From Enchytraeus crypticus (lineage: Eukaryota; Annelida; Clitellata; Enchytraeida; Enchytraeidae): a stretch of 64,000 nucleotides of DNA. How positions within the stretch are numbered: position 1 is the first letter of the stretch; each line of letters starts with the position of its first letter. A model generated the notes under the pieces. The model saw nothing but the letters and a program-made list of their open reading frames with translations, was not told where the DNA came from and did not search any database. The translations under genes and the position numbers were made by a program. Location: assembly GCA_905160935.1 (NCBI GenBank), contig CAJHZI010000703.1:33501-97500 (forward strand), written 5' to 3'. Positions 11,213 to 22,100 of the stretch are shown here, piece after piece.

Positions 11213-12218
11213 ATGAATTACGAAGAAGAACGTAAAAAGTTTGCGGTAAGTTTGGTAGCTGGTACCGATAATGAGATGTCTGATAACGATGATTAGATAT
11301 GGTCTGATAGTGTTTATATAACTAATTGTGGATATTAACAAAAGGCATGCATAAAATAATATAGACTTGTTTAATAGAAAATTACTAAAAGTATGTTAGG
11401 CATGCATTAAGAAAGTAGTTTCTCTGCAAGTTTGTAGCATTTCGAAGTATTGATCAGATACATTCGAATGCATGCCTAAATATTTCACAATAGTGTCTCA
11501 ATAGCGCTTTGATTAACAGCGTCAGGTAACGTCATGAAGTTTTAAATGACAGATCCTGAGGTGAATTGAACTCTCGTGGGTTCGAATCCCAGCCCCGCTG
11601 ATCTGAAAGTAAAATCTTGAACAGTCACTGGACTGGCTACATGGTAAATGGACTAAGTTGCCTAACGGTTTAAACATATGGCATTAAAAGTGATAGATAT
11701 CAACATATTTGATCATTTCACTATAAAGCTTGTTTACTTTTGCATACTGATATCTAGTTCATTAGGCATTGTAAATTTGATCTGTACTATACTTTGTAAT
11801 AATAGATATAAACATTATACGTATGTACGTAAGACAGAACAGGCAATTAATGATGATTTCTATTGATTGATCGTTAGGATGGACTGGATGGTCTGACGAA
11901 CAAGAAGATGTTAGCAGAAGATTTCAAATCTTTATATGACAGCGCTGCCGGCAGGTTAGTTAACGGAGAAACTACGATTTGATAAGAACATGTTTTGATT
12001 TAAATATCAGGAATGCTCTGCATAAGTTGAATCTTCTGTAATTAGCTGGTTCCGATGGCGATGTCGGTAAGATATTCAACCACGGATCACTATGTGCAGA
12101 ATTTAATTCTGGGCTTGCCCATCACTGACCAATCATTTTCTAAATAGTATTTATTTATTTTGTCAATGTCCCATTTCTCTGTGGGATAACTAGTTATCAT
12201 TAATTTCATAGTTCTGCT

Positions 12219-12270
<52 letters not shown>

Positions 12271-13554
12271 ATTGATTGAAGTGATGCTGATAAGAAGATG
12301 GCGTTGGACCAGGCTCTCAGAGACAAACTCTTTGATCTCACGGTACGTAGAGCTCTCATTGTCTGGACTGGCACCACTTTAGATCTCACCGATGCTCTTG
12401 ATGGTTTTGTGAGTGTGTGCTGGCTATATTTAGTGTTGTGAGAGCTTGAGGCGTTGCTGACATCTGCTGAATAACATGATTTTATGAGCTTTAAATCATT
12501 GAATATTTGTAATGTTAGTATTTTATATTACAAATTAGTTCCCATTGTTATGTCCGGGATACCTGAAGAATAGACCTATCGTGTAAATACACATGTGTCG
12601 TAGAAGGCCACATAGAAACAAGATTAAAAGTAATTAAAAGTAGTTAATAATGGTAGCACTGCAGAGCGAGTATAATATTTAATAATGGTAGCACTGCAGT
12701 GCTGATATAGTCTATAGGTGCTATAATTGTGCATGTTGTTATTGTTGTTGTTGTTTATTTTAACTGATATGTTAACAGCTGATGGACACAGAGACGTCTC
12801 AGTTCATTGCACTGCTTGACCTCACAGCCAGCATCGTTCAGATGGGTGAGTCACTGTGTACTTGTAGTCGAGTAAAATATTCTAAGATATTCCAAAATAA
12901 CATAGGATAGCGTAAAATAACATGTTAATGTGTGTAAATCTCTGTTAGTATGTTTGCATATTTCTATGTTTATGTAAGTATATATATGTTTATTTTTGTG
13001 TGTATGTATGGGTATGTATGCATATTTGTATGTGTGTTTATGTGTTTATGCGTGTATATTTACGTGTGTGTGAAAGTGTATTTACGTGTATGGATATTTA
13101 TGTGTGTTTGCATGTGTATGTATGTGTTTTTATCTGTATTTATGTGTGTATGTATGTGTGTTTATGTGTATGTGTGTATTTAAGTGTATTTATGTGTATT
13201 TATAGTTATTCATCATCATCTTCCCTTAAATCCCAATTAACCAGGGTCGGGATATGAATAGACTTTCTTCAGTCCTCCCTGTCCCACACCATATCATCAG
13301 TCAATCCCTATCCATTCGTGTAAGTTTTGTGGCAATTACTGGAGCCTAGGCGCTCACCAACCGAATGCCCTTTCTGACGTTGATATGGATCTTAGTGCGT
13401 TAGTCGCCTTCTACGACACGTGCAGTCACCGGTTGGTCAAATTCTTCAAACGACCCGGGCACAACACGGGGAATGTATTTATAGTTATTAAGGTAACATA
13501 ATATCTAATATACTATTGATAAAATAACATATATATATAATATATGTATAACAT

Positions 13555-13598
<44 letters not shown>

Positions 13599-13613
13599 TA
13601 ATATATTTATATT

Positions 13614-13671
<58 letters not shown>

Positions 13672-16600
13672 GTATTTACATATATATATATGTGTATATA
13701 TATGTATGTATATATATATATACATGTAGATATATGATAACATATGTATAATATATAAATAACATATATTTGATATAATATTTGTAAGATAACATAATAT
13801 GTGTGTGTGTGTTTAGATCTGTGCACAGCAGGCACGCTGTTTGTAATGCTCTCAGACATGTTTGACACGTTAACGTTGGAGAGATGTGATGAGCTATTTG
13901 ATTACGTGGAACAACACATCGCTATGTGGAAACTGGTTTGTAGTCTCCTCTTGTTGCTTCTTCTTGATATCTCATTAGTAAAATTAATAAAGATTTTGTG
14001 TATTTTTATACTAACTGAAATACTTCTTTGTGATACGCTGCATTCATTCACGTATAAATAATTATTAAATATGTATTTACTTGCGTTTAAATTGATGTAT
14101 AGTGATTTGCCTTTTGGCGAGGAATGGACGTTGTGTTCGTATTGATTGATTTGTTTTGTGTTTGACTGTGTTGTAGTGTGTATGTGTGTTATATCTCTTA
14201 AGTTCCCTTGTATGTGTGAGCGGATGTGTAGAAGAGTGTGTAGATATCTGTACGAGTATACGGAAAAGACTTTTTATGTGTATGTGTGTAAAACTGTGTG
14301 TATGTGTGTATGACGCTGTAAGTTTGTGTATATATGTTTGACTGTTGAGGTGTATGTGTTTTTGTATAAAATATTTTTTTTTGTATGTCAGTGTGTGTAT
14401 GTGTGTTTGTCTAGAGGTCTTTAATACTTTTTATATCTTTTGCTTAGACTGTCTAAATAGCGTAGAGGTAACGTCATGAACTTTTAAATGATAGATCCCG
14501 AGGTGAATTGAATCCTCGTGGGTTCGAATCCCAGCCGCACTGATCTGAGAGTAAAATCGCGGACATTCACTGGACTGGCTAAATGGAAAATTGACAAAAT
14601 TGCGTAATGGTTAAATATGTGGTGTTAAAAGTGCTAGATATCAACATAGTTGATCATTTCACTATAATGATTATTTACTTTACTTCTATGGTGTATATGT
14701 TTGTCTAGGAGGTCTTCTACAATGCAGGAAAGAATTACATGCTAAGAGTGAGCAATGGTAAGCTGCTTATCTGTGGCTTTCTCTACCATGGCTTTATCTA
14801 ATTCTTATAGCTACTTATCTATTTCTTATAGCTACTTATCTATTTCTTATCATATTGCGCAGCTCTGCTATCAAAGAGCTAAATCTAAGCTAATTGGTGC
14901 CAGATGTCATTTGATAGAGAAACGTCAGCTCTTGTGCAGGTCATTTTCTTCAGTAAAATAGTTAATTTACTGTCGATTTTTCTTAGTTTGACTGTGCTAG
15001 GAGTAACAATTGTCCTTGTCTATAGAAAGTGTGACTTGGACCTGTCAACCAGCAGAGAATCGTAGAAGAGGCGTGGCCTGTGATCTTGTTTGTTTCTTGT
15101 TTCAGATCTGCTGCGACGACTGTCCAAGTCTCAGAACACAGTGTTCTGTGGGCGTATACAACTCTTCCTAGCCAGGCTCTTTCCTCTCGAGGAGAAATCA
15201 GGTTAGATTGATTGATTGATCAAGTGATTAATGGATTGATTAAGTGATTAAATGATTGAATGTTTGATTGATTGAATGCTTTATTAAAATAGGACAGTGA
15301 TATTTAACGGAAACACATGTTCTAAAAGGAGGAGTATGTAGGCAGAGAATGTAATGGCTGTCTTATAGAGAGTCATTGATAGAGAATCTAACAGCTGAGG
15401 TGTAAGCTTAACTCTAAATGAGGCTCAACTCTAAATGAGGCTCAACTCTAAATGAGGCTCAACTCTAAATGAGGCTCAACTCTAAATGAGGCTCAACTCT
15501 AAATGGAGCTTAACTCTACATGAGACTTAACTCTACATGAGACTTAACTCTACATGAGACTTAACTCTAAATGAGGCTCAACTCTAAATGAGGCTCAACT
15601 CTAAATGAGGCTCAACTCTAAATGAGGCTCAACTCTAAATGAGGCTCAACTCTAAATGGAGCTTAACTCTACATGAGACTTAACTCTACATGAGACTTAA
15701 CTCTACATGAGACTTAACTCTAAATGAGGCTCAACTCTAAATGAGGCTCAACTCTAAATGAGGCTCAACTCTAAATGAGGCTCAACTCTAAATGAGGCTC
15801 AACTCTAAATGGAGCTTAACTCTACGTGAGACTTAACTCTACATGAGACTTAACTCTACATGAGACTTAACTCTAAATGAGGCTCAACTCTAAATGAGGC
15901 TCAACTCTAAATGAGGCTCAACTCTAAATGGAGCTTAACTCTACATGAGACTTAACTCTACATGAGACTTAACTCTACATGAGGCTTAACTCTACATGAG
16001 GCTTAACTCTAAATGAGGCTTAACTCTAAATGAGGCTCAACTCTAAATGATGCTTAACTCTACATGAGGCTTAACTCTACATGAGGCTTAACTCTACATG
16101 AGGCTTAACTTGGGTAGTTTAGCTAACAAAGCATATTACAGAAGAGAAGTTAACCTGTTGTTGTTGTTGTTGTCATAGATGTTGTTGTTGTTGTCATAGA
16201 TGTTGTTGTTGATGTCATAGATGTTGTTGTTGTTGTTGTTGTAGGTCTAAACCTGACGAGTCAGTTTAACCTGGAGAACATAACAACCTACGCCAACAAT
16301 GATCAGCCAATAAGCGAGGTTTGTCTAGATGTATGTGTGCTTAGACCTCTATGTATGTCTAGATGTATGTGTGCTTAGAGCTCTGTGTGTGTCTATATGT
16401 ATCTGTGTATGTAATATGGACCATATGTGTCTGTGTAGTTGAAACTATGTGTGTATGTGTAGCCATCTCTATGTATATGTGTAGTAGTAACTATGTATGT
16501 ATGAGTAGTTGTCTCTGTGTGTATGTGTAATTGTAACTGTGTGTGTATGTGTAGTTGTCGCTATATGTATGTGTAGTTTTCTCTGTGTCTATGTGTAGTT

Positions 16601-18201
16601 GTCTCTGTGTGTATGTGTAGTTGTGTGTGTATGTGTAGGTTAGTGAGGAGGAGAAGAAAGAGAAAGTGATGGAGATGGAAGAAGGAGAGATGACAGAGAC
16701 GAATCAGTATGATCTCTCTACTCTGTCTCCTATATAATCACACACTGTAGACCAGTGTTTACAATATCTAATTAATACTTGTAATTTAAATAATTTGTTT
16801 TAAATATTTATTAAATATTATTTAACACCTGAACAGCAAGTTTATCAGCACACTGTTGAATCATCGTCACAGTCTTATGAACAAAAAGTCATCCAAGCAC
16901 AGCTGTAAATAGCTGTGGTAGATGGAACTATGATGTGAGAAATCACAATTGAGGTGTGTGTGACTGATGGACCAGTGTACTTGTACTCCTGCACTCTACA
17001 AGGCTTGATTGATTGATTGATTGATTGCTGGGTTGATTGATTTATTAATGGATGGATTGATTGATTAATGGATCGGTTGATGGACTGATTGCTTGGTTGA
17101 TTGATTAATGGATTGAATGCTTGGTTGATTGATTAAGTAATGGATGGATTGTTTGATTGTTTGACTGATTAATGGTTTGATTGTTTGATGGATTGATTGA
17201 TTGATTGATGAATGGATTGATTAATGGATGGATTGATTAATGGAATTTTGATTGATTGATTGATATCGCTGCTACAGATCAGTACCCGTGGACTATAACC
17301 TATACAGAAAGTTCTGGGCTCTTCAGGACTTCTTTCGTAAACCCACTCAGTGCTACGACAAGACTGCCTGGAAAACATTCACCGCGGTAACTCTTTCAAC
17401 CCTGTTTAATCTCTAATCTTAATGTTTAATCTCTAATCTTAATGTTTAATCTCTAATCTTAATGTTTAATCTCTAATCTTAATGTTTAATCTCTGTTTTA
17501 ATGGTATCACTGTAATGGATTTTCTGACTACTGACGGTTCTATGAGTTAAGGAATTCTGTAATATTACTATTTAATAGTTGTGGAGTAATCAGTGACCAT
17601 TTATTGAACGTGTTTTATATGAAATGTTCTTAAAATATTGTGCTAATGCTGATTGATTGATTGATTGACTCACTGACTGATTGACTGATTGATTAAGTGA
17701 TTGATTAATTGACTAATTGATTGATTGGTTGACTCACTGACTGATTGACTGACTGACTGAGTGATTGATTGACTGACTGATTGATTGACTGACTGACTGA
17801 TTTATTAACTGATTGATTGATTGATTGATTGATTGACTGATTGATTGATGGACACAGTACACAGAGGAAGTGCTCAGCTGTTTCTCGTCATACAAGCTGG
17901 ATGATTATAACTCATCAGAGCATCTAACAGAGGGTGGCACTAAGCAGATTGACATCAGTGATACCACTGCTGCTGCAAAAACCTCCAGCGCCTACTTCGC
18001 CAAATATCTGACCAGCGAAAAGGTTTGTCTCTGTGTATGCTTGATTGTTAGTGCAGGTCTGTTTAATTGTTTGTCTCTGTGTATGCTTGATTGTTAGTGC
18101 AGGTCTGTCTAATTGTTTGTGTCTATATATCAGTTGTTATGCTGGGTACTCATCAGCTTTAGTTTGGATCTTCTGTTAGTTCAGTAACACATTAATTCTG
18201 C

Positions 18202-18235
<34 letters not shown>

Positions 18236-19094
18236 CAGTTGATTGATTAATTGGTGGGTTGGTTGGTTGGTTGGTTGATTGGCTAGTTGAGTTATTGCTT
18301 GAGATTGATTTATTGGTTGCTTGGTTGGTTGTTTGACTGACCGACTGACTGATTGATTGATTGATTGATTGATGCAGCTACTGGACCTGCAGTTAAGCGA
18401 CAGTGGATTCAGAAGATCAGTGCTGGTTCAACATCTCATTATCTTCCAATATCTCACATCTACAGTCAAGTTCAGAGCGTTAGCACCTCAATTAACACAT
18501 TCTTGCTTGCTCTGTTAGCACATCAGCACATTCTTAATTAACTAATTCTGCTAATCTAATTTTAAAATAATACAATAAAAGTTTCCTGTTTATTAATTGA
18601 ATATTCACTTTACACACTGATAGATATGTTAGCACCACATTCAGGCTTATGTAAATCCATGTGTAAGATAAGTAAGTTATCTATCAGATTGATTGATTTA
18701 TTTGATTTGTTTACTGCTCTTATGACTGGATAGAACCGGTCAGATGTTGACAGACGAGCAGGCCCAGTGGGTCAAGGACACTCAGGACAAGGTGAAGGTC
18801 ATTCTGCGTGAGACTCCGCCCAATGGAGCGAAGTTCACAGAAACAATAGAGGTAATTGAGAATAGCAGCTGTGTCATTATTCTATATAATTTACTGTATT
18901 GCATTATTTTTGAAATTTATTATAATAAGAAAATAATAAAGGTTTAGCGTCCGTTTCCTCATACAAGGATGATGTCAGGGACGTTATTAACAAATTACGT
19001 GAAAAATAGGACATTGACTGACGATATGAGATGGGACTGAGAGGAGTGGAGAAAGTCTATTCGCAACCCAAACGTAGTTTAAATGAGATTTAAG

Positions 19095-19129
<35 letters not shown>

Positions 19130-22100
19130 GTTTTAAATTTATTGTATTTTGATTTATTTCACTTTATTACATTTTTGTGTTATATATTTTATTCATTGCG
19201 CTGTATTTTGTAATTTTGTTATACTAATTTCATTGTATTTTAATGTACAGACTGGGGCAAAAGAAATAATCCCCTAGTGAAATCTCAATAACTTTAAGAA
19301 AACTCAAAATATCTCTACGAAATTTACGGAGCTTCTAGGGGAGAAATTTCTGCGTATATCCTGTAAATTTGATGAAAATCTATTGAGCAAGAAATATATT
19401 ACAGCGTTTCTGTGAGAAAAGTGCTAAAATCAATTTTAACAAGGCTTTTCGAAATGTCAGTCGTTCCTTTTAAAGAAAATAACGACCCTGAAAAGGGACG
19501 TTTACTTAAGTGGTGGAGTTTAAGCCTGCACTACCTTGTTAGCTACTTCAATAAAAGATGCATAAATTTCATTCTTCCGTTAAAATTATTCCTAAATTTT
19601 GAAGAAAATGTTCGGTACTTTCGTTTAAAAAAAGCCTTGTTAAAATTGATTTTAACATTTCTTTCGAAGAAACGCTGTATTTTTGTTATTACTGAATATA
19701 TTTTCACCCAATTTGCAGGATATGTGTAGAAATTCCTCCTCTGGAAGCTACGAAAATTTTGTAAAACTATTTTGAGTTTTGTCCAAGTTATTAAGACTTT
19801 TGTTATAAAAGGCCTTGTTAAAACTGATTTTGCACGTTTTTCATAGAAACGCTGTAATATATTTCTTGCTCAATAGATTTTCATCAAATTTACAGGATAC
19901 ACGTAGAAATTCCTCTCCTAGAAGCTCCGTAAATTTCGTAGAGATATTTTGAGTTTTCTTAAAGTTATTGAGATTTTGCTAGGGGATTGTTTTTTTTTGC
20001 CCCAGTCTGTATATTATTATATGTTGTATAGCTTACTTCATTGTATTTTATCATCCTGCACGTCTTCACCGTATCTTATTGTAACATATAGTACTAAATC
20101 TTGTTGTATTATGCTGTATTGTATTGTATTGCATTGTATTGTATTGCATTGTATTGTATTGTATTGCATTGTATTGTATTGTATTGCATTGTATTGTATT
20201 GTATTGTATTGTATTGACAGCACATGCTAGCTCGTGCAGAGAACTGGAGTGAATGTATTTTATTGCATTGTATTGTATTGTATTGTATTTTATTGTATTG
20301 TATTGTATTGACAGCACATGCTGGCTCGTGAAGAGAACTGGAGTGGATGGAAGAACGAGGGTTGTGCCAGTTTTATAAGACTTCCACCCCCTAGGGGGGC
20401 CAGGACCCCCTCAACCACCCCCCTCAGGTCTGCCACCCCCCCCCCCCCCTCAACTTCTCCTATCTCTCTTACACTGTTTCTTAATCTTTATGATGCCAGC
20501 AGTTCTGCTACAAGATTCTGTCATAAAATTGTGCTGATCAACTTCAGAACAGCGCTGTAGTTCTTTGCTATTATATTATAGACTTTCTTTGTTAGAGGCG
20601 TTATTAATTAATTAAAATTATTTATTATTTATTTTATTATTTATTTATTTATTTAGGTTATTTATTTTAAATAATTAATTATTGACTGAGTAACCGAGTG
20701 TTTGTTGATTCAGTGGTTGATTGATCGTTAGATTTATTTATTGGTTGATTGACTGATAGTTGGTTGATTGATTGATAGATTGTTTGATTGATTGATTAAT
20801 TGATTGATTGAGTGATTGATTTATTGATTGATTGATACACAGATAGATTGTTTGATTGATTGATAGTTTGATAGATTGAATGAGAGATGATTGACTGATT
20901 GATTGATTGACTGATTGATTGATTGATTGATTGACTGATTGATTGATTGATTGATTTTTTTATTGATAGATTGATTGATTGATTGATTGGCACACAGGGC
21001 AGGACGTAAGAGGAGTATGGGGGAGCAGTTGAGAGCAGCAGCTGCTCAGGGGCAGCCACAGGTTAAGATGGGCAGCAGTGAACTCACCAGGCTGTGGAAC
21101 CTAGCCCAGGATAACATGGCTGCCTGTAGAGATAACAAGAGGTTATTGAATAACATTGTTAATGTTAATCTAGCTCAGGATAACATGGCTGCCTGTAGAG
21201 ATAGCAAGTGGTTATTGAATAACAATGTTAATGTTAATGTAGCCCAGGATAACATGGCTGCCTGTAGAGATAATATAAATTATTGTATACATTGTATGTA
21301 TTGTATAATTGTATATTTAAATGTTGTTTGTATTGTATATATAACTAGTGTATAATTGTCTATAAATATTGTATGTATTGTATAGTTGTATATATACAAG
21401 TATTGTATGTATTGTATATATAAGTGTTGTATGTGTTGTATATATAAGTGTTGTATGTGTTGTATATATAAGTGTTGTATGTATTGTATATATAAGTATT
21501 GTATGTATTGTATATATAAGTATTGTATGTATTGTATATATAAGTATTGTATGTGTTGTATATATATGTGTTGTATGTATTGTATATATAAGTGTTGTAT
21601 GTGTTGTATATATAAGTATTGTATGTATTGTATATATAAGTATTGTATGTGTTGTATATATAAGTGTTGTATGTATTGTATAACTGTATATATAAGTATT
21701 GTATGTTTTTATATTTAAGCATTGTATGTATTGTATAAACAAGTATTGTATGTGTGTAGGAAGTTTCTGCCCAGCCTAGAGGATTACTTTGAGGAAGCCA
21801 TAGAGCAGTCTGATCCTGCTGGAGGCATTGAGGATCAGTACAAGTAAGATACAGTGTTACCAGCTATTCCTCTAAAAACAACATCTTATCAATCAATCAA
21901 TAAGAATTTAACGTCCGGTTCCTCGCCGTAAGGCAATGTCAGGGAATTCTCTTGCAGACTCTATACAAACAGGCGCCAAAGCACCACACGATGACGACTG
22001 AGTACACAGAGACCACAAGAGAAAGCGAGATCAAAACAGTTCAAGTCTAGGATCCAAGGCAAGCGGGCCAAATTTAGACCTATGGCGTAAGTTTTAAGTT

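Noticed and set aside
20396-20560. Extension of THOC1 exon 14 through a poly-Pro frame
   Set aside because: The frame stays open past 20427, but only a donor at 20427/20428 restores the phase of exon 15; the C-rich run is treated as intron.
21317-21742. Open frames on both strands ([16 protein letters not shown])
   Set aside because: Products of a 24-bp AT-rich tandem repeat inside THOC1 intron 15.
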